Assembly: GCA_018398765.1 (NCBI GenBank)
Contig: JAHBMJ010001021.1
Span: 1-36,676, forward strand
Source of the DNA: Chromera velia
Lineage: Eukaryota > Sar > Chromeraceae
DNA: 36,676 nt
Direction of reading: 5' to 3'
Below, piece after piece: positions 22,067 through 31,760 of the stretch. Numbering within the stretch: the stretch's first letter is position 1; every line of letters starts with the position of its first letter. The translations under genes and the position numbers were made by a program. The notes under the pieces are model-generated. The model saw only the letters and a list, made by a program, of their open reading frames with translations, was not told the origin of the DNA and searched no databases.

Positions 22067-24391
22067 ATGTCTTTCCAGTCACATGCCCGCTATGTGAACA
22101 CTCCGAAGGACGAGCAGCTCTTCTACCTTCCTCCGGAGGCAAAGGGACTGAAGTCAGTCGGAGACAGAGGGGGGAGAGTTGAACTTCCCTCTCAGTAAGT
22201 CAGTCAGACAGAGATTCAAATAGCAGAATTCCGTCCCATGAGCCTGATGGCGGGCTTCTTTGCACACAGTGGGTCTCCCTGGGACTTCACTTGCCGCGCT
22301 TCTATTTTCTTCTAATAGCTTCAGGGTGACGGGGAGGGAACTGGACTTCGTGAATTTGTGTGTGGACATCTCAATCAAGCCCTCTCATGCTCTCCTTCCA
22401 TTTTTTTCATTTCATTGGTTGGGCCGAATGTAAAACCACGCCTTGAGCGCCCGCATCTCAATCTTTCACACACTGCTGGGTTGAATCTTCTGAGGATGTG
22501 AACGCATGAATGGCTGACCCTGACTGACTAACTGACTGACTGGATGAATGAATGAATGAATGAGTGAATGAATGAATGAATGAATGAATGAAAACGATGA
22601 TTCATTGCAGAGTCCACTATCAAGAGGAGTCACGAGTGCCGAATTGCGGTGTCTTCACTTCTTATCTGGAGAACCACACGATCGGGAACCTGCTGAGAAT
22701 GTCTGTCTGTCTGTCTGTCTGTCTGTCTGCCTGTCAGTCAGCACTTAGCAATCATCAAGTCCAGCTGCTTCCTTTCCTTTCCCCTCCTGGAGGCTTCCGC
22801 TCGTTTGTCTCCTCTTTTTTCTAAGCTTTCTTCCGTCCTGTTCTTTTGCTCTGTTTTTTCACGTTTCCGTTGCTTTTTTCTGGTGAGTTCTACTTCTCGA
22901 TCTCTTGCCTGTCATTTCTTTGTCTTTCTTTCTCTCAGTGTGTCGTGAGCTTGTCCTGTCACTTCTTTGTCTTTCTTTCTCTCAGTGTGTCGTGAGCTTG
23001 TCCTGTCATTTCTTTGTCTTTCTTTCTCTCAGTGTGTCGTGAGCTTGTACTGTCATTTCTTTGTCTTTCTTTCTCTCAGTGTGTCGTGAGCTTGTCCTGT
23101 CATTCCTTTGTCTTTCTTTCTCTCAGCGTGTCGTGAGCTTGTTATGTCGCTTATCCCATTCCCTCCTCTCCTCTCTCGTGTGGGTAGGGGCGCCACTCTG
23201 ATGGTCTCTCCTATCATGCTTGCTGGTTGACAGTAAACACAGGAGGAAATTCTATTACTGGTTGATCAGTGCCCGTCCTTCTTCTCTTTTGTCTGATTCG
23301 CAGGAAGCTGTTCGAGCAGTCAGAGGTGATCTTTTCTGGCTACAGAGTGCCCCACCCTCTGGAATTCAAAATGCTCAACAGAGTCAGGCGGGCAGGCAGG
23401 CAGCAGGACAGGCTGCTAGGGAGGAGGATATTGAAAATACAAGAAAGCTCCCTCTGTGGGTATTTGGTTGGTGCACGTGCGAGAAAGTGCCTTCCCACAT
23501 GAAAGGGAAAGGAAATGAAGAAAGAAAAAGCAAAGAAGCGAAGCGACTCGAAGCCTCAAAAAGGGATGCCGACACCCTCGAACGAACTGACTGACTGACA
23601 CGAGGAGAGAGTGAATGTAGAAAAATGAGTGGGCAAGTGCAATGGAGGAAATTGAAAGCACGGTTTTGCAATTTTGACTTTTTTCTCTGCCGTACTTGTT
23701 GTTCTCTACATCTTCCCTTCCCTCTAATTTCCGCTTCCTCCTCGGGCCTCCAAGGGTTTACCAAGAAAAAAAGATCGATCGTTGAGCACGTCTGTTGAGT
23801 GCGTGAGTTTGAAGGAGGAGATCGAGACAAACGGAAAAAAGGAAAACGCGATGTTACCATAGCGCGTTGGCTTGAAAAGGATAGAACATCTGATTGAAAA
23901 AGCTGTGCTCTGTGTTTTTCTCTCTGTCCCTCCGCATGTCTCTTCCATGTGGTTTGTTTTCTTTCATCTCCGCAGGTTCAGACGACGTCCAAGAGCAATC
24001 CGGTGAGTGCGGTGTACAAGGCCATCGCCGACTTGAAGCAAGACTGCTCCACGCTCTCACAACAACTGGAGGTCCGTCAGAGAGAGAATGATCGAAATAG
24101 AAGAAATGCATTAATGATGCAGACAGACAGACAGACAGATAGACAGACAGACAGACAGACAGACAGCCAGACAGACAGACAGACAGTTACGCGGAGAGCG
24201 ATGCAGAGACGAAAAAACAAGTCAAAAAGAAAAGAAGTCCAGGCAGGGAGGTGCGCAGACAGAAAGACAGACAGACAGACAGAAAGACAGACAAAACACA
24301 TGAAGAAACAAAAAACGAACCAGTGAAGCGAGAAACGAAAGAAAGGCGGAAAGGAAGAAATGGCTGACTGACTGACTGACTGACTGACTGA

Positions 24392-24422
<31 letters not shown>

Positions 24423-25281
24423 AATGAATGAATGAATGAATGAATGAATGAATACATGCATGAGTCAATAGATAAGTGAACGAATAAACCTATGAGCGAG
24501 CAAGTGAATGTTGTGTGGAAGGAAAGAAGGAAGGGAGAATGCAATGAACAAAGGAAAGAAGGAAGTAAGGAAGGAAAGAAAGAAGAAAGAAGGAAGGAAG
24601 GGAGGGAGGAAGAAAGAAAGGAAGCAAGCAAGAAAGCAGGGAAGAAGAAAGAAGGCAAGAAGAAAGGAAGGAAGGAAGCAAGGAAGGAAGGAAGGAAGGA
24701 CGGCGGGGGGAAAGAAGAAAGAAGGAAGGGAGGGAGGAAGCAGGGAAGAAGAAAGAAGGCAAGAAGAAAGGAAGGAAGGAAGGAAGGAAGGCAAGAAGGA
24801 AGGAAGGAAGGAAGGAAGGAAGGCAAGAAGGAAGGAAGAAAGGAAGAGAGGAGGAAGTAAGGGAAGAAGGAAGGCAAGAAGGAAGGAAGGAAGGAAGGAA
24901 GGAAGGGAGAAAGGAAGAAAGAAAGAAAGAAAGAAAGAAAGCAGGTAAGAAGAAAAGAAGGCAAGAAGGAAGAAAGCAGGTAAGAAGAGAAAAGGCAAGA
25001 AGAAAGAAAGCAAAAAAGGAAGAAAACAGGGAAGAAGAAGGGGAGGAAGAAAGGAAGCAAGCAGGGAAGAAGAAAGAAGGCAAGAAAGGAAGGAAGGAAG
25101 GAAAGAAGGGAGGGAGGAAAGAAGGGAGGATCCTACATATACAGGCAGCCCGCCCAGCTGGCCTGCCTCAACTATCCCCTCGCGAGGGAGGGATCCTTTT
25201 CGTCTTTTTCTTTTCATACAGTCAGGTTCTTCAGACAGACCGAATCAAAGCCGTCGATCGAGGAAGAGAGAGAAAAAATGA
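22067..25281 (+). CDS. RPB11: RNA polymerase II subunit RPB11, 5 exons
   Basis: Exons: 22067-22152, 22611-22700, 23304-23382, 23976-24071, 25222-25281; phases agree at all joins and the product is 136 aa (family about 115-120). RPB11 pairs with RPB3 in the alpha-like assembly platform of RNA polymerase II in the nucleus. Family landmarks are intact and continuous across introns: PPEAKGLKVHYQEESRVPN, then ENHTIGNLLRMKLFEQSEVI, FSGYRVPHPLEFKMLNRVQT, and SAVYKAIADLKQDCSTLSQQ. The PHPLE..RVQT signature points to RPB11 rather than the Pol I/III paralogue AC19. Donors are GTCAGT, GTCTGT, GTCAGG and GTCCGT, all with C at +3. The last exon is the least sure: acceptor CATACAG gives a basic tail (SGSSDRPNQSRRSRKREKK), while an acceptor 13 bp later gives TDRIKAVDRGRERKND. 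A candidate polyadenylation signal AATAAA lies at 25331-25336. Confidence 0.88.
22530..22590 (+). repeat. (GAAT)n array in RPB11 intron 1
   Basis: Imperfect GAAT tetranucleotides just upstream of the exon 2 acceptor (TTCATTGCAG, ends 22610). Confidence 0.75.
22701..22735 (+). repeat. (GTCT)n array forming the donor of RPB11 intron 2
   Basis: Exon 2 ends AT at 22700 and the intron starts GTCTGTCTGTCTG. Joining to GAAGCTG at 23304 restores ATG AAG in phase, so the array starts exactly at the 5' splice site. Confidence 0.7.
22909..23143 (+). repeat. 47-bp minisatellite, five copies, in RPB11 intron 2
   Basis: Five head-to-tail 47-bp units with only a few substitutions. Each contains a pyrimidine-rich run ending TTCTTTCTCTCAG, then TGTGTC and GTGAGC. 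Each unit therefore carries an acceptor-like site followed within about 7 nt by a donor-like site. Confidence 0.85.
24119..24460 (+). repeat. (CAGA)n, (TGAC)n, (GGCT)n and (GAAT)n arrays in RPB11 intron 4
   Basis: (CAGA)n at 24119-24185 and 24261-24290, (TGAC)n at 24363-24398, (GGCT)n at 24398-24420 and (GAAT)n at 24421-24452. The frames through them are artefacts. Confidence 0.85.
24518..25135 (+). repeat. Long purine tract of GGAA/GAAG repeats in RPB11 intron 4
   Basis: About 600 bp of almost pure purine sequence on the transcribed-sense strand, made of GGAA, GAAA and GCAAGAAG repeats. The open frames over it on both strands (up to 327 codons) are repeat artefacts. Confidence 0.9.
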
Positions 25282-25330
25282 CTGACAGAGAAGCAGACAT
25301 GCCGACAAAGGGAGAGGGAAAACAGAGGAG

Positions 25331-25336
25331 AATAAA
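25331..25336 (+). terminator. Candidate polyadenylation signal of RPB11
   Basis: AATAAA lies 50 bp after the predicted stop at 25279-25281. The hexamer may not be used in this organism, and the other genes here lack one at a similar distance. Confidence 0.35.
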
Positions 25337-25494
25337 ATTCCTCTTCTCATCAGCCCGTCTGCTGGTGTTTTTTCACTTCGTGGAGGTGTGCAAAGAAATC
25401 AAGCGTTCCTGGGTGTGTGAGAAAGAGAGGAAGTGGGAAAGAGAAGGAGAGAGAATACACGTCTGTGTCTGTGTGCCTAGCTGTGTACGTGCGT

Positions 25495-25505
25495 GTGTAC
25501 TCTCG

Positions 25506-25536
<31 letters not shown>

Positions 25537-25548
25537 TGTGTGTGCAGC
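25495..25548 (+). repeat. (TC)n-(TG)n dinucleotide repeat
   Basis: TC repeats at about 25501-25519 are followed by TG repeats to about 25544, downstream of the RPB11 stop. Confidence 0.75.
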
Positions 25549-26136
25549 AAGCAAGGCAACGATACGAGCGACAGAAGGGAAGGCAGGCGGAGATGGACGA
25601 AGGACACGGCTGGCAATGATCGCTAGAATGATGATCGGGAACAAGTCTGAATCATACTGAGTGCGGTACTGCGGTACGGTTTTCCACAAATTCAGGGTCA
25701 CGGACGCACGGTGATGAAAATAATGTTAATATCCAGGCTGTGTGTGCATACTATTTGAATTTAAATCAAATTGAATTGGATATCTATACTAGTTGCTCTC
25801 TATCTTTGGTGTCTGGGCCTAGATTCTAGCCTAGATTGAGACTTGGATTGAGATTAATTCACCAAACGGTGGATCGAAGCCTACCCCTGGCAGTCTAGCT
25901 GGCAGTCGACCACGATGCAGGCTATCATGCAGCGGGGGGACTGCTAGCGCTGGTGATACCGACGTCACACCGTTGATACCTAGGTTGACACGTAGACCTA
26001 GACCTAGACATAGGGGGAAGACCTTTATAGGTGGAACAAATTAACTTAAATTAAAATCATGCAATGAAACAATCAATCAATTAACTCGGAATATAAATTA
26101 TAATGCCAGACATTGCCAGTGAACCTACCCTGCAAA

Positions 26137-26554
26137 GACCTAGGAATTTAGACAAGAATTTAGAGGAATTTAAACAGGAATTTAGAGGAATTTAGACAGG
26201 AATTTAGAGGAATTTAGAGGAATTTAGCTAGGAATCTAAAGGAATTTAAACCTCTAAATTCGTATAAACTTGAGAGGTCAATTTCTCATAAACTGGGATG
26301 AGTTAGAACTTGATATTAATGGTGCTTATAGACCTATATTAGACCTATGAGCACCGTTAATATCAAATTCTAAGTCATCGATCATAGTTTACGAGAAATC
26401 GACCTCTAAAAATTGCTAAATTCCTCTAAATTCCTGTCTTTAAATTCCTTTAGATCTAGCTTTAGATTCCTAGCTAAATTCCTTTAAATTCCCGTCTAAA
26501 TTCCTCTAAATTTCTGTCTAAATTCCTCTAAATTCCTGTCTAAATTCCTAGGTC
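26137..26554. repeat. Fold-back (large inverted repeat) with GAATTTAGA subrepeats
   Basis: The left arm starts GACCTAGGAATTTAGACA and the right arm ends with its counterpart TGTCTAAATTCCTAGGTC. The arms of about 205 bp meet near 26335-26345, around AGACCTATATTAGACCTAT. Both arms are built from repeated GGAATTTAGA/GGAATTTAAA words, so a single strand would form a hairpin of about 200 bp. It abuts the element at 26563. No coding sequence. Confidence 0.75.
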
Positions 26555-26562
26555 CTAGCTAG

Positions 26563-28111
26563 TGACCATGTTTGATTTGATTTGAGGTAGGGCTTAAGCT
26601 CAAATCAAATATCCAGTCAGGGAGGACCTAGTGTTTAAAGACCTATCAAATACGATCAAAGATTTGATCAATATGACTTTCAACCTCAAATATGAAGGTC
26701 CCGAAAAAACTTTTGCAAGTACCGATCCATCACGCATGCTGATTCAAATAAAAAAACTACCCCCCTGACACTCAAGGCTACTTGAAATTGTGTGCCGCTC
26801 AAAAATCCATTTTTGAAAGGCCGCGCCGCAGGCGTGGCCTATGTTTTGAAAAGCTGTGCCGCAAGCACAGCCTATATGATATACGGCCTAGGCCTTAAAA
26901 TATATACGGGGCCGTGCGGTGCTCCATAAAGGCAGCGCATCACGTCGCGTGTGAGATGAATTTTGGTGGCAAGAAATGGTGCCGCCGCTCAAAAATCCTA
27001 AGTTAAAATTAAGTGCCGCTCAAAAATCCAATCTTGAAAAATGTTTTTAAGAGCAGCTTGGAGTGTCGAGGGGGTGGAAAAAACTTAAATCTTGATGGTT
27101 TGCTCTAAAAAAAAAAAACGTTTTGAGCTGCACTGAAATTGACGTTTCACCCCCTTTTACTTCATGCAGAGGTAAACCGATCAGCTGAACGTTTTCCCGA
27201 ACAGCTGTGTTCACTTTTCTGTTGCTGGAACATCTTTTACGGCCCCCTTTTTGAGCCTCTGCAAACATTTTATACCCCGTAAAGACATGTCATACAATCC
27301 GACAGGGTCAAACGGGAAGAAGGAAACCAAAGGAGGCGGTCGCAGACGCAAATGCTGAGAAGACTGGGTGGAAACTTCCCCCTCCTGAGAAAGTCATCAC
27401 TCCGGGTGAGGAAGGCTACCGACCTCTCTATATTCACCTCCAACACAAGGGGCTTATTGTTGGCCCTGGCGCGGTACAGAGGGTAGCCGAACTTACCAAC
27501 TCTGGATGCTTAGCTGCCCAGAAATAGGACGGTTCCAACACCAACAGCAATAGCAAACGTGTGCGCGGTTCTCCGTTTCATCCCGTTGTCATCTCTCCGC
27601 AACCGAATAGAAGAGAAAAAGCTCTTAGCAACTCCCACCACCGATCGATTCGATTCATATTAAAGAAAGTGATCATGAAGAAGAGGAAAAGGAAGTGCCA
27701 TAAAGCTGAGTGATTGTCACCTCAATTTTGGTACGTGCTCTAACTTTATCGTATCAACAAAAAGTCATATGCAATTTCAAATCTATCAATTTTACGTTTT
27801 TAATCTCTATTAATACTAGAGTGAGTCTCAGTGACTAGTGTATATACACTGCCACACAGGCATATTTTTTTTACGGAACTGATAAGTTATAATTTTACAT
27901 ATATTTTTTTAAATTTTTGAAACACACATCAGAAATGTTCTAATAACTATTGTCATGAGAAAAATGATCAGAGTGACAGTAAGTCAGTAACTCAGTGAGG
28001 AACCCTAAGAGGTTAACCTCAAATCTTACCTCAAATATCAAATATTTGAGGTTGAAGCTCAAATCAAATCAAATCAAATCAAATTAAATATAATCAAATC
28101 AAACATGGTCA
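26563..28111. mobile_element. TGACCA-ended inverted-repeat element, long copy
   Basis: It starts TGACCATGTTTGATTTGATT and ends AATCAAACATGGTCA, an inverted match. CTAG flanks it on both sides and could be a 4-bp target duplication. It shares end sequence and GATTTGAGGTAGGGCTTAAG-like subterminal words with 13841-14407. The interior has three copies of GCCGCTCAAAAATCC (near 26790, 26985 and 27010) and small GC-rich hairpins near 26820-26870. No transposase recognised, so it is probably non-autonomous. Confidence 0.6.
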
Positions 28112-28215
28112 CTAGTCTTAGCTTGCAGGGTAATCGTATTTTTTTTTTGTTTTTAATTGAATAGAAAAATATACACCATCCTAATGAAGATGTAGAACAG
28201 TACAATATTAAATAA

Positions 28216-28507
28216 TGTTGCGTGCCGCCATGGTTGTAAGACACGCACACGGTCTACATTCTCGCTTTGCCGGGCCAAGATTCATATCCGGGGCCGCGTC
28301 GGGCGTTTACCTCATCCGTCCTCGACCTATCGCGTTCATCCGCTTCATCTAATGCATTCAATCAATTGATAAAAGTGATGTACTTTGTCTGACTTTCGTT
28401 CTATTCCTCTATCTAACAGTCCTTGGATTCTGAATGACGGCCAAGCCCCGGGTGCACCTCTATAGAGTCTTTATGTCTGTTTAGCATCATCATTATGGTA
28501 CACAACA
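28216..28507 (+). repeat. Possible LTR with adjacent tRNA primer-binding-like site
   Basis: A 292-bp segment begins TGTTG and ends CAACA, the inverted TG...CA ends typical of LTRs. It is followed at once by TGGTACCAGACCTGG (28508-28522), close to the TGGTATCAGAGC-type initiator-Met primer-binding site of many copia-like elements. No second LTR copy was found in the window, and pol domains are not visible downstream. Confidence 0.35.
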
Positions 28508-28521
28508 TGGTACCAGACCTG

Positions 28522-29330
28522 GTTTGTTCGATCCACTTTTTTTTCAAACAGACTCACCAGACTTGTTCGTGTGAGACTCTGGGTCATGCCCCTCTGCTCT
28601 CCATTTCCGAAGATGCTAGCCACTGCCTCAACGTATGTGATATCCTTTGCCTTTACCCTCTCCATGACTTTTTCATTCTCGATATGACTTTTTTGCAAAG
28701 TGCAGACGCACTGCGTATCCTTTTCTCAATCGTGTCATCTTATTTGGTTGTGCTCCATCTTTCTCTCCTTTTAAAATTGATAACATTTAACCGGTATGGG
28801 GAAATCTTCTCCTCACTCCCTCTATGTTACGCCATCAACCTCTCTTCCCTCGGCCACCGCCGCCTGGATCAAACCAGGCCTCTCATCGGCTTCCCTTTCT
28901 TCGGTTATCTCCTTATCCAACATCAAACCTCAACGCCCTATGTGCAGTTCGGCATCTACTTCTTTTTCTCAATTCTTTGGGTATCTGGATGATGCCGCAG
29001 CTTGCCAATTCTTCAAATGGATCCTCTCCAGCAATTTGGGCGGCCTCGGTGGTCCACCATCCACAATTTCTTCTAAGGCTTGCTGTTTGTGTCGGGGCAG
29101 ACAGGCTGGGTGGTCCATCTGTCTGCTTCTATCCCACGTGTATTGCCCTTTGTTGGCACTTGCACAAACTATGTCTTTCTACGCGTTGATAAGCTGTCTT
29201 TTCTCTCTGTCTACCAAATTTGTTAGGGCTCCCATTCTTTATTCAGTGACACCCTTCATTGGGTTTTGTAACGTAATTGGACAACTTCGCATACGATTGC
29301 TCTCCTTTTCTCTTTCTGTCTGTTAGTTCC
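28522..29330. pseudogene. Decayed coding-like sequence, possibly retroelement gag
   Basis: The plus strand has a Ser-rich frame from ATG at 28796 (TPSTSLPSATAAWIKPGLSS). The minus strand has a protein-like stretch near 28895-29060 (GEDPFEELASCGIIQIPKEL) interrupted by stops, and a frame at 28471-28698 ending with KKVDRTNQVWYHVVYHN. Which strand was coding is unresolved. The position just after the LTR-like block suggests a broken gag region. No zinc knuckle or protease motif seen. Confidence 0.25.
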
Positions 29331-30448
29331 TTCATTCAATCGCATTCATTCTCTCCGGCCTCCTTTTGCCCGCTTTGCACTTAATCGCGATCTCTTGCTC
29401 TTCATTGCGTAGTCTCCCTTGCCACGGACCTCCATATACGTATGCAAGGTAGGGTAGGCATGCATGGGTTCCCTCCGTAACCTCCCGCATCCGGAAGCTT
29501 TGTTGGCAGGTGGCTATAATCCCTGTTATGGGCTGATGTATCTCCCCACCTCTGACCAATGATCTCTTTTTCTGTGTGCATGTTATAGGTATTACTGCAA
29601 ACGAATAACGAGGCTCATAAACTTAAGACAGAGAAATCTGCCAGTTCAGTCTTGGTCTGTTCACTTTGTACATTAAAAACTCACACAACAATCTAGCTGT
29701 GACATCATTAAACAACACTACTATATGACAGCATGCAGCTTTTTTAATTTTAGTGGCAGCTAGGCATAGGGCGGTCCCATGACTGAGCCTTGAGGCCGGG
29801 CCGTGCGCACTATGTGCTATCCACGAAAAGTGCGTCCGCACCGCCACTATTTTATACAAGTGCTACAAATACCCGCCCCCAAGAGACGTGTGCCCACACA
29901 CGTTCATTAAAGTGGATACCTCTCTTTGAAGGCCCTGTCAAGTCGGTCATTCACCTCATCTCAATCAGTCAGTCTGACTTGATCCAGAGACCTCAACAAA
30001 AGAGCGAAAAGAGATATGCCGTTCAATCAACCGATCGATCGTGAACACATCAATGAACATAATGTTCAATCGATTCATGTGCAATGAAAGCATGATACAC
30101 GAAGACACTGGTATGCCACGCGTGCGCTTTCTTTACAGTCCGGACTTGAATGCACTTTTTTTCAATCTGCTCCGTCTTGTTCTTCTTCTTTTTTCTCCCC
30201 ATCTCTCCATTTTCCCCTCATGGACTCATACATCCGTTGTCCACCATACGCAGAGAATCAGACGAAGGGAAGAAAGAAAAGGAAAGAAGATCAAAAACAT
30301 TCAAAGTAAAGGACGTCACACAGTGTGTTGTCTACTCAACATACACAAAGCGCTTTTCTCTTTTTTTCCTCCTTCTGCCTTAAAAAGTTTTTTCAAACAC
30401 AGACTGTCACTTCCTTACTTGCTTCTTCTTGAAGTCCTGGATAGCAGC
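29330..30448. other. No clear gene
   Basis: Short frames only, with pyrimidine-rich stretches (30140-30240 and 30350-30380). Nothing supports a protein or RNA gene. The right part is probably the flank or untranslated end of the retroelement remnant whose coding starts at 30449 on the minus strand. Confidence 0.4.
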
Positions 30449-31172
30449 TTATGCCCTCTTAAGATTTGCTGCCGGCTCCCAAGACACGTTCTTCTCTGTA
30501 TCTCCTCTCCAGTGCACCAAGTAGTAAACCTGTCGCCCCTCTCTTCTCTTGTCGATCACCTTTTCCACTTCATATTCCTTCTCCTCAAAACCTGGCAAAC
30601 GCACAGATGACGGGCTCCGCTCTCCCTCCTTAAACTCATATCGCTTCAGGAAGGAGACGTGCAGGACTGGATGCCTTCGAATTCTTTCGGGGAAGACGAG
30701 CTCATACACCACTTCTCCCACTCTGTACTCAATCTTGAACGGTCCGTAAAACATGGCCGCCAACTTTCTCTTCTCCCTCCCCTAGAAGTTTTTCCCCCTG
30801 GAAAAATTTCCAGTGCACAAGCACCCAATCTCCTTTCTTGAAGATTTCCTCTCTCCTCTTCAAATTCGCAAATCGGGCCGCTCTCTCTCTGGTTTGATTC
30901 AGTCGGTCCTTCACCTCTTGAAGGATCGCTGTCCTGTCCTTCCACGTGTCACTTGCCTGCTTCGATGCATTATGGGGATTCAGGAGAGCCGGAAAAGTTT
31001 GAAGCTGTCTGTGGCCACCCCCACAGGCTACCTGATAAGGAGCACAACCGAGTGAAGGGTGCACGCTCGTTCTGTAAGCAAACTGCATCTCCTTCAGATG
31101 TTCCACCCAGTCCTTATAAGCAGAATACGGGGCTAGAACTCTCAACGCTAACGATGTGTATTCAGAGTTCAT
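30449..31172 (-). pseudogene. Ty3/gypsy (chromovirus-type) integrase C-terminus plus chromodomain, copy 1
   Basis: On the minus strand 31172-30729 carries the end of an integrase core (EMQFAYRTSVHPSLGCAPYQ) and a helical region. After a frameshift near 30760-30790, the frame 30763-30449 reads FYGPFKIEYRVGEVVYEL and a chromodomain (YEVEKVIDKRREGRQVYYLV, then HWRGDTEKNVSWEPAANL). The zinc-binding and catalytic part of integrase is missing upstream, so it is a truncated, frameshifted remnant. It differs clearly in sequence from the copy at 31760-33188 and therefore represents another family. Confidence 0.75.
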
Positions 31173-31179
31173 AGACTAT

Positions 31180-31760
31180 AAGAGTTTGACCTAGAGAGGT
31201 TCGTACATTGTTCCTTCGATCAAGCCAGTCCAACGATCGTTAGCGATCGTTAGCTAATTTGAATGCATACAGATCGATATCACTTTATTCAGTCCTGTGC
31301 TAAGCCACACTTATTGAAGTCCGCGCGCGTATCGCCGCGGCGCCGCCGGCCTCGCGGCTCCGCCACTCTGCGGGCCCGTCGCGTACTCGCCGCTCGTAGC
31401 CGGCCTATACCTGCCCGCTGCTTTGAAACCGACGTCCACGCTCGGTTCCAGTGCCTGCACACATCCATAACTAATCGACCTCGTGACATTGATTAATAAC
31501 ATGCACCTGCACACTTCATCGAACCATAAATGAACGAAGCAAGTTGGAATGCAGAGTCCGACACCCATACTGCCACCCTGCATCTATGCATGATGCAGGA
31601 TAGAATTGCTTTCTGCCTCGAATCACTTACCAGGGAATTTCATCTTCCTAAAACTCACACACACGCATTCCACTCCACAAACCTCTTAGTTCTGCCCATA
31701 CTGATTTCACCTCTCTACTTCTTAATTGCCACCTACACCTGCCCGTTGCTTGCTTCTCTT
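31180..31760. other. Junction between two retroelement remnants, with a GC-rich patch
   Basis: About 580 bp without a supported gene. Palindromic AACGATCGTTAGCGATCGTT lies near 31232-31251. Bases 31320-31440 are unusually GC- and CpG-rich (CGCGCGCGTATCGCCGCGG near 31322) compared with the AT-rich surroundings. The short frames across the patch (ORFs of 66-90 codons) look accidental. Confidence 0.4.

Noticed and set aside
22321-22440. Possible cassette exon in RPB11 intron 1 after CTTCTAATAG
   Set aside because: It reads open (FRVTGRELDFVNLCVDISIK), but the direct join of exon 1 to exon 2 already gives a continuous RPB11 match with correct phase, so an extra exon would disrupt the domain.
22909-23143. 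CRISPR-like array
   Set aside because: The five 47-bp units are contiguous with no variable spacers and lie in a spliced eukaryotic intron.
24077-25217. Long open frames (up to 327 codons) on both strands
   Set aside because: They are translations of GGAA/GAAG, CAGA and TGAC arrays inside RPB11 intron 4 (Ser/Phe/Leu/Pro repeats on one strand, Lys/Glu/Gly/Arg on the other).
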